A DNA stretch of 64,000 nucleotides from Arthrobacter sp. ISL-72 (GTDB lineage: Bacteria > Actinomycetota > Actinomycetes > Actinomycetales > Micrococcaceae). The position numbers and the translations under genes are program-made. Positions within the stretch are counted from its first letter, which is position 1. Every line of letters begins with the position of its first letter. Location of the stretch: the NCBI RefSeq assembly GCF_018613755.1, contig NZ_JAGGPP010000015.1, positions 54,522 through 118,521 on the forward strand, in the 5' to 3' direction. Positions 35,156 to 43,902 of this stretch are shown here, piece by piece. A model generated the notes under the pieces. The model was not told the origin of the DNA. It saw only the letters and a list, made by a program, of their open reading frames with translations, and did not search any database.

Positions 35156-36205
35156 CTAGTCCTTGGGTGCCAGTGCCTTGGCGGCGATGGCAGGCAGGAA
35201 GCTGTGGGCTTCCGGAATATGGGCGGCACTGACGCGGCGGCGGAACACCCAGTATGTCCAGGCCTGGTAGGCCAGCACCAGCGGCAGGCCCACGCTGGCC
35301 ACGATGCTCATGAGGCCCAGGGTGTAGTCGGACGATGACGCATTGGAAATGGTCAGGTTGAAGTCCGGACTGATCGTGGAGGGCAGCACCACCGGGAAGG
35401 CTGCGCCGAAAATCGAGACGCTGCCAAGGAGCAGGAAGGCCCCGAGTGACAGGAACGCCTTCCCCTCCAGGCCGCTGCGGCCGAAGCGCCAGGCCAGCGC
35501 CGCAGCCACGACGGCGGCGGCGACCGCGGCGATGGTCCACGCCTCGCCGCTCAGCAGCTGGACGCTGACGGCCCACCCGGCGATCGGGAGCAGGAGCACC
35601 GGCAGGAGCCGGACAAACCAGCGGCGCGCGCGGTGCCGGACATCGCCGTCGGTTTTCAGTGCCAGGAACGCCAGGGCATGCACCAGCGAGAAGCACACAA
35701 CGGCCAGTCCGCCCAGGACGGCATAACCGCTGAACCAGGCGAAGGGTCCGCCCTCGCGGTCGCCGTTGGCGTTGAGGGGAAGCCCGGTGGTGGTCAGGGC
35801 CAAAGCTGCGCCAACGCCGAAGGCAGCCACGAAGGACCCCGCGGCGATGGCCCAGTCCCACACCGCGCGCCAGCGGTCCGTGTCCACCTTGCCGCGGTAT
35901 TCGAACGCCACGGCCCGGAAGATGAGCGCCACGAGGACCAGCAGCAGGGGAAGGTACAGGGCGGAGAACAGGGAGGCATACCACAGCGGGAACGCAGCGA
36001 AGGTGGCTCCGCCGGCGGTCAGCAGCCAGACTTCGTTGCCGTCCCAGACAGGCCCGATGGTGTTCAGCAGGACGCGGCGTTCGGTGTTGTTGCGGGCGAA
36101 GAGCTTCATCAGCATGCCGACGCCGAGGTCGAAGCCTTCGAGGAAGAGGTATCCCGTCCACAACACCGCGATGGCGATGAACCAGATGGTGGGCAGCAGT
36201 TCCAT
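35156..36205 (-). CDS. cydB: Cytochrome bd ubiquinol oxidase subunit II
   Basis: 349-residue membrane subunit of the high-affinity quinol oxidase. Starts LLPTIWFIAIAVLWTGYLFL and contains GFDLGVGMLMKLFARNNTER and GPVWDGNEVWLLTAGGA, typical of CydB. ATG at 36205 with GAGGAAA 6 nt upstream, 18 bp after cydA. Supports respiration at low oxygen. Confidence 0.96.
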   Translation of the reverse strand: MELLPTIWFIAIAVLWTGYLFLEGFDLGVGMLMKLFARNNTERRVLLNTIGPVWDGNEVWLLTAGGATFAAFPLWYASLFSALYLPLLLVLVALIFRAVAFEYRGKVDTDRWRAVWDWAIAAGSFVAAFGVGAALALTTTGLPLNANGDREGGPFAWFSGYAVLGGLAVVCFSLVHALAFLALKTDGDVRHRARRWFVRLLPVLLLPIAGWAVSVQLLSGEAWTIAAVAAAVVAAALAWRFGRSGLEGKAFLSLGAFLLLGSVSIFGAAFPVVLPSTISPDFNLTISNASSSDYTLGLMSIVASVGLPLVLAYQAWTYWVFRRRVSAAHIPEAHSFLPAIAAKALAPKD

Positions 36206-36223
36206 TCCGAATTTCCTCTGCTC

Positions 36224-37822
36224 TTAGTAGGCGAATGCCAGGACGTCGTCGGAACCACCGGGTTTGCCGGTACCGGGGCCGGGTGTGGCGTCTTCGTTTT
36301 CGTCCACGGGGACGTGGGCCAGTTCCGGCATGGCGGAAACAACGCCGCCGCGGATGTACTTCACCAGCAGCTTCACCTCCACCACCAGCAGCACGGCATA
36401 CACGGACGTCAGGACCACCAGGGAGGTGAGGAGTTCGCCCGCGGAGACCCCGGGTGAGACCGCCGCGGCCGTGAACATGAACACCTGGTCGATGCCGCTG
36501 GGGTCGGGATTGGGTGCCACGACGAAGGGCTGGCGGCCCATTTCGGTGAAGATCCAGCCGGTGGCGTTGGCGCCGAAGGGAGCCAGGATCCCCAGGACGG
36601 CGATCCGCATCAGGCCCCGGGAGGCCGGCACGGTGCCCTTGCGGGTCAGCCACAGGGCCACCAGCGCGGCGAAGGCGGCCAGTCCGCCGAAGCCGATCAT
36701 CATCCGGAAGCCCCAGTAGGTCACCTCCATCACCGGAACGTATTCGATTTCCTGCCCGGCACGCTCGCCGTAGATGGGGTTGTCCGGCAGGTGCGTCCCG
36801 TAGTCGGCCTTGTACTGGTCCTGCAGGCTGTTGACGCCCCGGACTTCCGTGGTGAAGTCCCCCTCGGCGAGGAAGGACAGGATCCCCGGCACCTCGATGA
36901 CTGCCACGACGTCGTCGCAGTTCTTGGAACCGACGTTGCCCACGCTGAGGACCGAGAAACCGGTGCCGTCGTGGCAAGCGGCCTCGGCGGCGGCCATTTT
37001 CATGGGCTGCTGGTCAAACATGAGCTTGCCCTGGAGGTCACCGGTCAGTGCGGTACCGGCGAAGGAAATCATGGCGACGGCGGCGCCGATCCGGAGCGAG
37101 CGGATCCAGATTTGGTAGTCCGCCTTGTCCCGGCCCGGAATGCGGGATTCGCCGGGGATCACCTTGCCGTCGGCGCCGATGGTGTCGATGCCGTCATGGC
37201 GGCGGCGCCACAGGTGGTACCAGGCGATGCCCAGCAGGAACCCTCCGGCCACCGCCAGGGCGCCGAAGAGCGTGTGCGGGACGGCAACCAGGGCAGTGTT
37301 GTTGGTGAAGACGGCCCAGGCGTCGGTCATGACCGGCCGCCCGTTGATCATTTCCACGCCCACGGGGTGCTGCATCCAGCTGTTGGCCACGATGATGAAG
37401 TAGGCCGAGAACACTGAGCCCACCACGGCAATCCACAGGCAGGCGAGGTGGACGCCCTGTTTGAGCTGCTTCCAGCCGAAGATCCACAGGCCCAGGAACG
37501 TGGACTCCACGAAGAAGGCCAGGAGTGCTTCAAGGGCAAGCGGCGCCCCGAAGACATCGCCGACGAAGCGGCTGTACTCGCTCCAGGCCATGCCGAACTG
37601 GAACTCCTGCACGATGCCGGTGGCCACGCCCATGATGAAGTTGATCAGGAACAGCTTTCCCCAGAACTTGGTCATGCGGAGGTACTCCGGCTTGCCGGTG
37701 CGGTACCAAACCGTCTGGATGACTGCCACTACAAGGCCCAACCCGATGGTGAGGGGCACCATCATGAAGTGGTAGACAGTGGTGATACCGAATTGCCAGC
37801 GTGCGATTTCCAAAGCGTCCAA
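36224..37822 (-). CDS. cydA: Cytochrome bd ubiquinol oxidase subunit I
   Basis: 532-residue subunit carrying hemes b558, b595 and d. The N-terminus ALEIARWQFGITTVYHFMMV holds the conserved heme His. GRQPF is the family's GRQP motif, and FVESTFLGLWIFGW is typical. The Q-loop is of the short type. TTG start at 37822 with AGGGA upstream; no ATG exists before the conserved start. First gene of cydA-cydB-cydDC. Two BlaI-type dyads lie 42-82 bp upstream of the start. Confidence 0.95.
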   Translation of the reverse strand: MDALEIARWQFGITTVYHFMMVPLTIGLGLVVAVIQTVWYRTGKPEYLRMTKFWGKLFLINFIMGVATGIVQEFQFGMAWSEYSRFVGDVFGAPLALEALLAFFVESTFLGLWIFGWKQLKQGVHLACLWIAVVGSVFSAYFIIVANSWMQHPVGVEMINGRPVMTDAWAVFTNNTALVAVPHTLFGALAVAGGFLLGIAWYHLWRRRHDGIDTIGADGKVIPGESRIPGRDKADYQIWIRSLRIGAAVAMISFAGTALTGDLQGKLMFDQQPMKMAAAEAACHDGTGFSVLSVGNVGSKNCDDVVAVIEVPGILSFLAEGDFTTEVRGVNSLQDQYKADYGTHLPDNPIYGERAGQEIEYVPVMEVTYWGFRMMIGFGGLAAFAALVALWLTRKGTVPASRGLMRIAVLGILAPFGANATGWIFTEMGRQPFVVAPNPDPSGIDQVFMFTAAAVSPGVSAGELLTSLVVLTSVYAVLLVVEVKLLVKYIRGGVVSAMPELAHVPVDENEDATPGPGTGKPGGSDDVLAFAY

Positions 37823-37863
37823 GGCGGTCCCTACTTTTGGCTAGGCTCTCAACAGTCCCAGTT

Positions 37864-37880
37864 TTCTACGCAACGTAGAA
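37864..37880. promoter_or_regulatory. BlaI-type operator 1 (cydA side)
   Basis: Perfect dyad TTCTACG-CAA-CGTAGAA, 7-bp arms, 42 bp before the cydA start codon. Centre lies 24 bp from operator 2. Confidence 0.8.
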
Positions 37881-37887
37881 CTTCAAC

Positions 37888-37904
37888 TTCTACAAAGTGT
37901 AGAA
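37888..37904. promoter_or_regulatory. BlaI-type operator 2 (cydA side)
   Basis: Perfect dyad TTCTACA-AAG-TGTAGAA, containing the TACA/TGTA half-sites known for BlaI/MecI repressors. On the minus strand it includes TACACT, a possible -10 element, with TTTACA 19 bp further upstream, so binding would block cydA transcription. Confidence 0.8.
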
Positions 37905-37976
37905 CACTTGTGGCGTGCAGTGTAAATAACAGTTCCACCGGGCAGGGTCTGAGGCAAGGGCGCGACGCGCCGTGCG

Positions 37977-37993
37977 TTCTACCTCACGTAGAA
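37977..37993. promoter_or_regulatory. BlaI-type operator 3 (blaI side)
   Basis: Near-perfect dyad TTCTACC-TCA-CGTAGAA, about 100 bp before the blaI-like start. TAGAAT within it could serve as a -10 for the repressor gene, suggesting autoregulation. Confidence 0.75.
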
Positions 37994-38094
37994 TGAAACC
38001 GCCAAAAGGGGTAAATTGAGAGCCTAGGTATTCGAACTACGTTCCGCGACGGCCCCCGGGCCCCGCGGATCGGAGCTTAAGAAGGATGTATGGA

Positions 38095-38481
38095 ATGGCA
38101 AGTCTTGGTGAACTGGAACGTGCAGTGATGGACTTGCTCTGGGCAGGCCAGGAAGCGGCCACCGCCAACACGCTGCGGGACCTGCTGGCGCAGAGCACCC
38201 AGGCACAGGGCAGCACCGCCGGCCACGAGGGCAAGGACCTTGCTGTCACCACCGTATTGACGGTGCTTTCACGCCTGGAGAAGAAGGGGCTCGTGGAACG
38301 CGAACGCGGCACCCGCCCCCACCGCTACCAGGCTGTTTCGAGCCGGGCGGACCACACCGCCGAACTCATGCACGAGGTTCTGGGCTCGGCGCCTGACCGC
38401 GAAGCCGTACTCGCCCGCTTCATTGGTTCAGTTACGGAAAGTGAAGCCGAAACGCTGCGCAAACTGCTTGGCCACAGCTAG
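38095..38481 (+). CDS. BlaI/MecI/CopY family transcriptional repressor
   Basis: 128-residue winged-helix repressor. LGELERAVMDLLWAG, TTVLTVLSRLEKKGLVERER (recognition helix and wing) and a C-terminal dimerisation helix (EAETLRKLLGHS) fit the family. ATG at 38095 with AGAAGGA 8 nt upstream; ATG 38086 would add three residues and is less well placed. Followed 6 bp later by an M56 peptidase, the classic sensor/protease partner. Likely target: the three dyads between it and cydA, hence the cyd operon and itself. Confidence 0.93.
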   Translation: MASLGELERAVMDLLWAGQEAATANTLRDLLAQSTQAQGSTAGHEGKDLAVTTVLTVLSRLEKKGLVERERGTRPHRYQAVSSRADHTAELMHEVLGSAPDREAVLARFIGSVTESEAETLRKLLGHS

Positions 38482-38487
38482 CAGCGC

Positions 38488-39507
38488 ATGTTCTGGACCT
38501 CATATTTTCTGGCGGTCCTGGCGATAGTCCTGGCGTGGCCGGTGCCTATCCTCCTCTCGCGCGCGCACTGGCCGGCACGGTCACCCTTCACTGCCATGCT
38601 GCTGTGGCAGGCAATCGCCCTCGCCGGCGGCCTGTCAATGATTGGCGCCATGCTGGTGTACGGACTCGAACCCATCGGCGACAATCTCCTGGCCGGGCTG
38701 CGCGGGCTGGCCGGAATGGTCCTTTTTAATGCTCCCACCACCGCGCTGGGCTTCTGGCATCTTTTCGCGCTGTCGGCCGCGGCCTTGCTCACGGCGCACC
38801 TCGTCTTTACTCTCCTGCTGACCTATTACCGGATCGAGCGGCAGCGCCGGCGCCACCGCGAACTCCTGGCACTGCTGGCATCGCCGTCGAGCGGCGGTCC
38901 GGGAACGGTGGTCATCAACCATGATTCCCCCGTGGCGTACTGCCTGCCCGGCGGCGCGCGGTCGGTGACAGTCCTGAGCGACGGCCTGATGGCCGCCCTG
39001 GAACCGGCGGAACTGCGGGCGGTGCTCATCCACGAAAACGCCCACCTGAGCCAGCGCCACCATCTCCTGCTCTGGGCCTTCGCCGCCTGGCGGCAGGCCC
39101 TCCCATGGCTTCCCACCACCCGCCTCGCCCAGGAATCAGTGAGCTCACTGATCGAGATGCTGGCCGACGACGTCGCCCTCAAGACGGAAAGCAAAGCGAC
39201 GCTGATCAAGGCCATTGCCATCGTTGCCAGCGGCCCGGCCGGCGCGCCCGGCAGTCCGGAGGAGTTCAACGGGACCCGCCTGCCTTATGCGGCAGGCGGC
39301 AGCGCCACTGACGGAATCGTCGACGCCGGCATCCAGGGTGCCTCCGGCGGCGCCGGTTCTGCCCGCACCACCATGTCCCGGGTCAGCAGGCTGCTGTCCC
39401 CCCAGGAGCCGTTGCCGGCCTCGCTGCGGGTCCTCGTGATGGCATGCTGCCTGCTGTTGCTGGCCGTGCCGACTGCCCTGCTGCTGGTTCCCGGCCTTCT
39501 GGGCTGA
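38488..39507 (+). CDS. M56 family metallopeptidase (BlaR1/MecR1-like, no sensor domain)
   Basis: 339-residue membrane zinc protease. Three N-terminal helices, then the catalytic IHENAHLSQRHH (HExxH) near residue 182, a downstream EMLADDVA (third ligand) and one C-terminal helix. Unlike BlaR1/MecR1 it has no penicillin-binding domain, so the signal is not a beta-lactam by sequence. Expected to cleave or inactivate the BlaI-type repressor. ATG at 38488. Confidence 0.93.
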   Translation: MFWTSYFLAVLAIVLAWPVPILLSRAHWPARSPFTAMLLWQAIALAGGLSMIGAMLVYGLEPIGDNLLAGLRGLAGMVLFNAPTTALGFWHLFALSAAALLTAHLVFTLLLTYYRIERQRRRHRELLALLASPSSGGPGTVVINHDSPVAYCLPGGARSVTVLSDGLMAALEPAELRAVLIHENAHLSQRHHLLLWAFAAWRQALPWLPTTRLAQESVSSLIEMLADDVALKTESKATLIKAIAIVASGPAGAPGSPEEFNGTRLPYAAGGSATDGIVDAGIQGASGGAGSARTTMSRVSRLLSPQEPLPASLRVLVMACCLLLLAVPTALLLVPGLLG

Positions 39508-39527
39508 CGGTACCTTCCGGGGCCGGC

Positions 39528-39593
39528 CGGGGTCTATCGGGCCTGCCGGGCCTTCCGGGCCTTCCGGGCCGCCGGGTCTACCGGGTCCGCCGG
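39528..39593. repeat. Short 9-bp repeats between M56 gene and parE
   Basis: A run built on CCGGGCCTT/CCGGGTCTA-like units fills the gap between the two convergent stops. No hairpin of terminator quality is evident. Probably a small minisatellite. Confidence 0.5.
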
Positions 39594-41702
39594 TCAGGCG
39601 TCGATCCGCTCCCGGTCCAGGCTCGCAGCACCGGCGATGATGAAGTCCTTGCGCGGCGCGACGTCGGAGCCCATCAGCAGGTCAAACGTCTCCTCGGCAT
39701 GCTTCGCGTTGTCGATTCCTACCTTGCGCAGAGTCCGGTGGCGGGGATCCATAGTAGTCTCCGCAAGCTGTTCGGCGTCCATTTCACCGAGGCCCTTGTA
39801 ACGCTGGATGGGCTCCTTGTACCGCTTGCCTTCCTTTGCCAGCCGGGCCAGCAGAACGTGGAGTTCGGCCTCTGAGTACGTGTAGATCATCTCGTTGGCC
39901 TTCTGCCCGGCGTTGATCACCTCCACGCGGTGCAGCGGCGGCACGGCGGCAAAAACCCGGCCCTCGTCGATCATGGGCCGCATGTAGCGGAAAAACAGCG
40001 TCAGGAGCAGGGTGCGGATGTGGGCCCCGTCCACGTCCGCGTCCGTCATCAGGATCACCTTGCCGTACCGTGCCGCACCGATGTCGAAGCTGCGCCCGGA
40101 CCCGGCGCCTACCACCTGGATGAGCGCGGCGCACTCGGCATTGGACAGCATGTCCCCCACGGAGGCCTTCTGGACATTGAGGATCTTGCCGCGGATCGGC
40201 AGCAGCGCCTGGAAGTCCGAAGAACGCGCCAGCTTGGCCGTTCCCAGCGCGGAATCACCTTCCACGATGAACAGTTCCGAGCGGACCACGTCATCGGTGC
40301 GGCAGTCAGCCAGCTTGGTGGGCATGGAGGACGTCTCAAGCGCGTTCTTCCGCCGCTGCGTTTCCTTGTGGACGCGCGCAGAAATGCGGGACTTCATCTC
40401 GCTGACGATTTTTTCCAGGAGCAGCGCGGACTGCGCCTTGTCGTTGCGGTTGGCGGAGTTCAGTTTGGCATTGATCTCTTTTTCCACCACCCGCGCCACG
40501 ATGGCCCGGACGGCGGATGTGCCCAGGATCTCCTTGGTCTGGCCCTCGAACTGCGGCTCGGCCAGGCGGACCGTGAGCACCGCGGTCAGTCCGGCGAAGA
40601 TGTCGTCCTTTTCAATCTTGTCGTTGCCGGCCTTGAGCTTGCGGGCATTGGCTTCGACGGCCTTTCGGAAGGTCTTGACCAAGGCCTGTTCAAAGCCGGA
40701 CTGGTGGGTGCCGCCCTTGGGGGTGGAGATGATGTTGACGAAGCTGCGTACGGTGCTGTCGTAGCCGATGCCCCAGCGGAGGGCCACGTCCACTTCACAG
40801 TCGCGCTCCACTTCGGCCAGCTGGCTGTGTCCCCGTTCGTCCAGCACTGGAACGGTTTCCTTGAACTTGCCCGAACCGTGAAGCCGCCATGTGTCGGTGA
40901 CGGCGGGATCGGCGGCGAGGAAGTCGACGAACTCGGAGATGCCGCCGTCGTGGTGGAAGATTTCCTCATGGACGCCGGGTTCACCCGGGGTGCCGGGAAG
41001 CCTGCGTTCATCGCGGACGGTGAGCTTCAGGCCTGGAACCAGGAAGGAGGTCTGCCGGGCTCGTGCGGCCAGTTCGTCATAGGAGAATTTGGCGTCCGGG
41101 GTGAAGATCTGCCGGTCGGCCCAGTAGCGAATCCGTGTGCCGGTGACGCCGCGCTTGGCCTTGCCCACGACGTCCAGGACAGAGTCGTTGACGAACGGTT
41201 CGAACGGGGCCGCGGGATCGGACCTGGTCCCGGGGTCCTTGTATCGCCCGGGCTCGCCCCGGCGGAACGACATCTTGTACGTCTTACCGCCGCGGTCCAC
41301 CTCCACGTCCAGCCTGGAGGACAGTGCGTTGACGACGGACGCGCCGACGCCGTGCAGGCCGCCGGAAGCCGTGTAGGAGCCGCCGCCGAACTTTCCGCCG
41401 GCGTGCAGCTTGGTGAAGACCACCTCGACGCCGCTCAGTCCGGTCTTGGGTTCGAGGTCCACGGGGATGCCGCGGCCGTCGTCGTGTATTTCCACGGAGT
41501 TGTCGGCGTGCAGGATGATACTGATGTCGTGGCCGAAACCGGCCAGGGCCTCGTCGACGGAGTTGTCGATGATCTCCCAGAGGCAATGCATCAGGCCGCG
41601 GGAGTCGGTGGAACCGATGTACATGCCCGGGCGCTTGCGGACGGCCTCGAGGCCCTCCAGTACAGACAGGTGCCGGGCAGTGTACTCAGAACTTGGTGCC
41701 AC
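39594..41702 (-). CDS. parE: DNA topoisomerase IV subunit B
   Basis: 702-residue GHKL ATPase subunit partnering ParC. ATP site: EIIDNSVDEALAG, DDGRGIPVD and SGGLHGVGASVVNALS. TOPRIM: FIVEGDSALGTAKLARSS and MTDADVDGAHIRTLLLT. C-terminal part KRYKGLGEMDAEQLAETTMD. GTG start at 41702 with GGAG 10 nt upstream. Divergent from the DUF7455 gene and sigA block. Confidence 0.95.
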   Translation of the reverse strand: MAPSSEYTARHLSVLEGLEAVRKRPGMYIGSTDSRGLMHCLWEIIDNSVDEALAGFGHDISIILHADNSVEIHDDGRGIPVDLEPKTGLSGVEVVFTKLHAGGKFGGGSYTASGGLHGVGASVVNALSSRLDVEVDRGGKTYKMSFRRGEPGRYKDPGTRSDPAAPFEPFVNDSVLDVVGKAKRGVTGTRIRYWADRQIFTPDAKFSYDELAARARQTSFLVPGLKLTVRDERRLPGTPGEPGVHEEIFHHDGGISEFVDFLAADPAVTDTWRLHGSGKFKETVPVLDERGHSQLAEVERDCEVDVALRWGIGYDSTVRSFVNIISTPKGGTHQSGFEQALVKTFRKAVEANARKLKAGNDKIEKDDIFAGLTAVLTVRLAEPQFEGQTKEILGTSAVRAIVARVVEKEINAKLNSANRNDKAQSALLLEKIVSEMKSRISARVHKETQRRKNALETSSMPTKLADCRTDDVVRSELFIVEGDSALGTAKLARSSDFQALLPIRGKILNVQKASVGDMLSNAECAALIQVVGAGSGRSFDIGAARYGKVILMTDADVDGAHIRTLLLTLFFRYMRPMIDEGRVFAAVPPLHRVEVINAGQKANEMIYTYSEAELHVLLARLAKEGKRYKEPIQRYKGLGEMDAEQLAETTMDPRHRTLRKVGIDNAKHAEETFDLLMGSDVAPRKDFIIAGAASLDRERIDA

Positions 41703-41924
41703 GGGTTGTGAACTCCTTCAGTGACGGGACAGCAAAAGCTTTTTGCGCTCTTCCTAGGTTAGTCGGCCGGCAGCGGGACGCCCGCCAACCACCCCGCAGA
41801 GGCTTCACCCGCCCCCACCCGTTACTGAACAGTGATACGCGGACAGCGAAAGTGATCCATCCTTGCCATGGTTTTGCTACGAATGCTGGTTATATAGATG
41901 TACTGATCTACTAAGGAGGCCGAT

Positions 41925-42146
41925 ATGACAACAGCAGTTGCGGACCGCACGCTCAACGCACTGGACCGGTGCGACCGCTGCGGTGCACAGGCGTACGTCC
42001 GGGTTGTTCTGGGGTCCTCCGGCGGGGAGCTGCTCTTCTGCGGCCACCACGCGCGGGCAGTTGAAGCGACGCTCAAGCCGCTCAGCTCCGACTGGCACGA
42101 TGAGACGGACCGGCTTCACGAGAAGCCGCCGGTTCCCGTGGACTAG
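41925..42146 (+). CDS. DUF7455 family small protein
   Basis: 73 residues: NALDRCDRCGAQAYVRVVL and LLFCGHHARAVEATL, with CxxC plus C..HH that could bind zinc. Widely found beside sigA/parE in actinobacteria; function unknown. ATG at 41925 with GGAGG 5 nt upstream, and an intrinsic terminator 16 bp after the stop. The 222 bp before it are the divergent parE promoter region, AT-rich near 41870-41910. Confidence 0.9.
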   Translation: MTTAVADRTLNALDRCDRCGAQAYVRVVLGSSGGELLFCGHHARAVEATLKPLSSDWHDETDRLHEKPPVPVD

Positions 42147-42161
42147 GCAACTCTCTGATTG

Positions 42162-42196
42162 AAACAGGGCTCCTCCGCTTTGGAGGGGCCCTGTTT
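42162..42196 (+). terminator. Hairpin after the DUF7455 gene
   Basis: AAACAGGGC-T-CCTCC pairs with GGAGG-G-GCCCTGTTT around GCTTT; one internal mismatch. Ends in TTT. Confidence 0.85.
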
Positions 42197-42245
42197 GCTT
42201 GCCCTGCGTGATTACCCTTACGTGCCACCAGGTGCGAGTCACAAC

Positions 42246-42271
42246 AAAGGCCCCGCCGTGGCGGGGCCTTT
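42246..42271 (-). terminator. Terminator of sigA
   Basis: AAAGGCCCCGC (42246-42256) pairs perfectly with GCGGGGCCTTT (42261-42271), loop CGTG. It lies 11 bp past the sigA stop; on the minus strand the stem is followed by GTTGT. Confidence 0.85.
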
Positions 42272-42281
42272 GCTGTTAATC

Positions 42282-43598
42282 CTAGTCCAGGTAGTCGCGC
42301 AGGACCTGGGACCGGGACGGGTGCCGCAGCTTGGACATCGTCTTCGATTCGATCTGGCGGATACGCTCACGCGTCACTCCGTAGACCTTGCCGATTTCGT
42401 CTAAAGTCTTCGGCTGTCCGTCGGTGAGGCCGAACCGCATGGCGACGACGCCGGCTTCGCGCTCCGACAGGGTGTCCAGCACCGAGTGCAGCTGCTCCTG
42501 GAGCAGGGTGAAGCTGACTGCGTCGGCGGGAACCACTGCCTCGGAGTCCTCGATGAGGTCGCCGAACTCGGAGTCGCCGTCCTCACCCAGGGGGGTGTGC
42601 AGCGAAATCGGCTCGCGGCCGTACTTCTGGACTTCAACAACCTTTTCGGGGGTCATGTCCAGTTCGAGTGCCAGCTCTTCGGGCGTAGGTTCGCGGCCGA
42701 GGTCCTGCAGCATCTGGCGCTGGACACGGGCCAGCTTGTTGATGACTTCCACCATGTGCACCGGGATACGGATGGTGCGGGCCTGGTCGGCCATGGCGCG
42801 GGTGATGGCCTGACGGATCCACCAGGTGGCGTACGTGGAGAACTTGAAGCCCTTGGTGTAGTCGAATTTCTCGACCGCACGGATCAGGCCCAGGTTACCT
42901 TCCTGGATCAGGTCAAGGAATAGCATGCCGCGGCCGGTGTAGCGCTTGGCCAGCGAGACCACCAGGCGGAGGTTTGCCTCCAACAGGTGGTTCTTGGCGC
43001 GCTTGCCGTCATGGATGATGAATTCAAGCTCACGCTTGTACTTCGGATCCATGGAGCCGTCGTCGGCGGCGATTTTTTCTTCGGCGAACAGGCCGGCCTC
43101 GATGCGGAGCGCAAGGTCAACCTCCTGTTCGGCGTTGAGGAGGGCCACCTTGCCGATCTGCTTCAGGTAGTCCTTGACGGGGTCGGCCGTGGCGCCGGCC
43201 GACATGACCTGCTGGACCGGGGCGTCGTCGTCGTCAGCGTCGGAGTAGACGAAACCGGACCCGGTTGCTGCGGCGCCGGGCTTACTGGCGGTTTCTTCCT
43301 CGGCCAGCTCGGACGGGTCGGGAGTGACGTCGTCGAGATCTTCATCCAGCTCAAGGTCTTCGACATCGTCGTCGTCCGACGCGCCGGACTTGCCCGCAGC
43401 TTCGGCCGCGGCCTTGGCACCGGGCTTCGGTCCGCGCTTCTTGGGCTCGGGTTTTGCCGGGGAGCCGCCGTCGGCGGTAACAGCGGCCTTGTTGGCTGCA
43501 CGCGTGGCGGCACGCTTTGCGCTCGTCGCCGCCTTCTTCTCCTCAGGGGACAGTTCGGCCTGGTCGGCGGGTTCCTTCTTCGCGGAAGACGGGGTCAC
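42282..43598 (-). CDS. sigA: Primary RNA polymerase sigma factor SigA/RpoD (HrdB type)
   Basis: 438-residue housekeeping sigma factor. A Lys/Ala-rich then Asp/Glu-rich tail (about residues 1-130) replaces a canonical region 1.1. Then region 1.2 ([11 protein letters not shown]), region 2 ([38 protein letters not shown]), region 3, and region 4 with the -35 helix ([19 protein letters not shown]). GTG start at 43598, GAAAGG 6 nt upstream. The 304 bp between it and the DUF4192 stop carry its promoter region and no other gene I can see. Confidence 0.97.
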   Translation of the reverse strand: MTPSSAKKEPADQAELSPEEKKAATSAKRAATRAANKAAVTADGGSPAKPEPKKRGPKPGAKAAAEAAGKSGASDDDDVEDLELDEDLDDVTPDPSELAEEETASKPGAAATGSGFVYSDADDDDAPVQQVMSAGATADPVKDYLKQIGKVALLNAEQEVDLALRIEAGLFAEEKIAADDGSMDPKYKRELEFIIHDGKRAKNHLLEANLRLVVSLAKRYTGRGMLFLDLIQEGNLGLIRAVEKFDYTKGFKFSTYATWWIRQAITRAMADQARTIRIPVHMVEVINKLARVQRQMLQDLGREPTPEELALELDMTPEKVVEVQKYGREPISLHTPLGEDGDSEFGDLIEDSEAVVPADAVSFTLLQEQLHSVLDTLSEREAGVVAMRFGLTDGQPKTLDEIGKVYGVTRERIRQIESKTMSKLRHPSRSQVLRDYLD

Positions 43599-43902
43599 AG
43601 AAAACCTTTCTAGCGGCGGTCTGTGGAATCACCATGCGGGCAACACCACTATGACCCTGTCAAGTCCGTGATTCGCATCAGGTGCGATCGCGGCCAGCAG
43701 AGCCATTAAGTAGAACTGCCGGAGCGGCCGTAATGTTCCCGTTTCCGGGCGCCACTACATGCACTTGATTCACGGACCCAACCGGGTCTCGGCATCCATT
43801 GTCTCATGATTTTCGCAATCGGCGCCTCGGTGCGGTCCGCCGGGTTGAATGTTTCGGTCGGCCGGCGCCAGGCGGCCGACCTCCGCCGAATGCAGGCCGC
43901 CC

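Noticed and set aside
34503..36977. 824-codon open frame on the minus strand across cydDC, cydB and cydA
   Set aside because: Arg/Gly/Pro/His-rich shadow of three well-supported genes in another frame.
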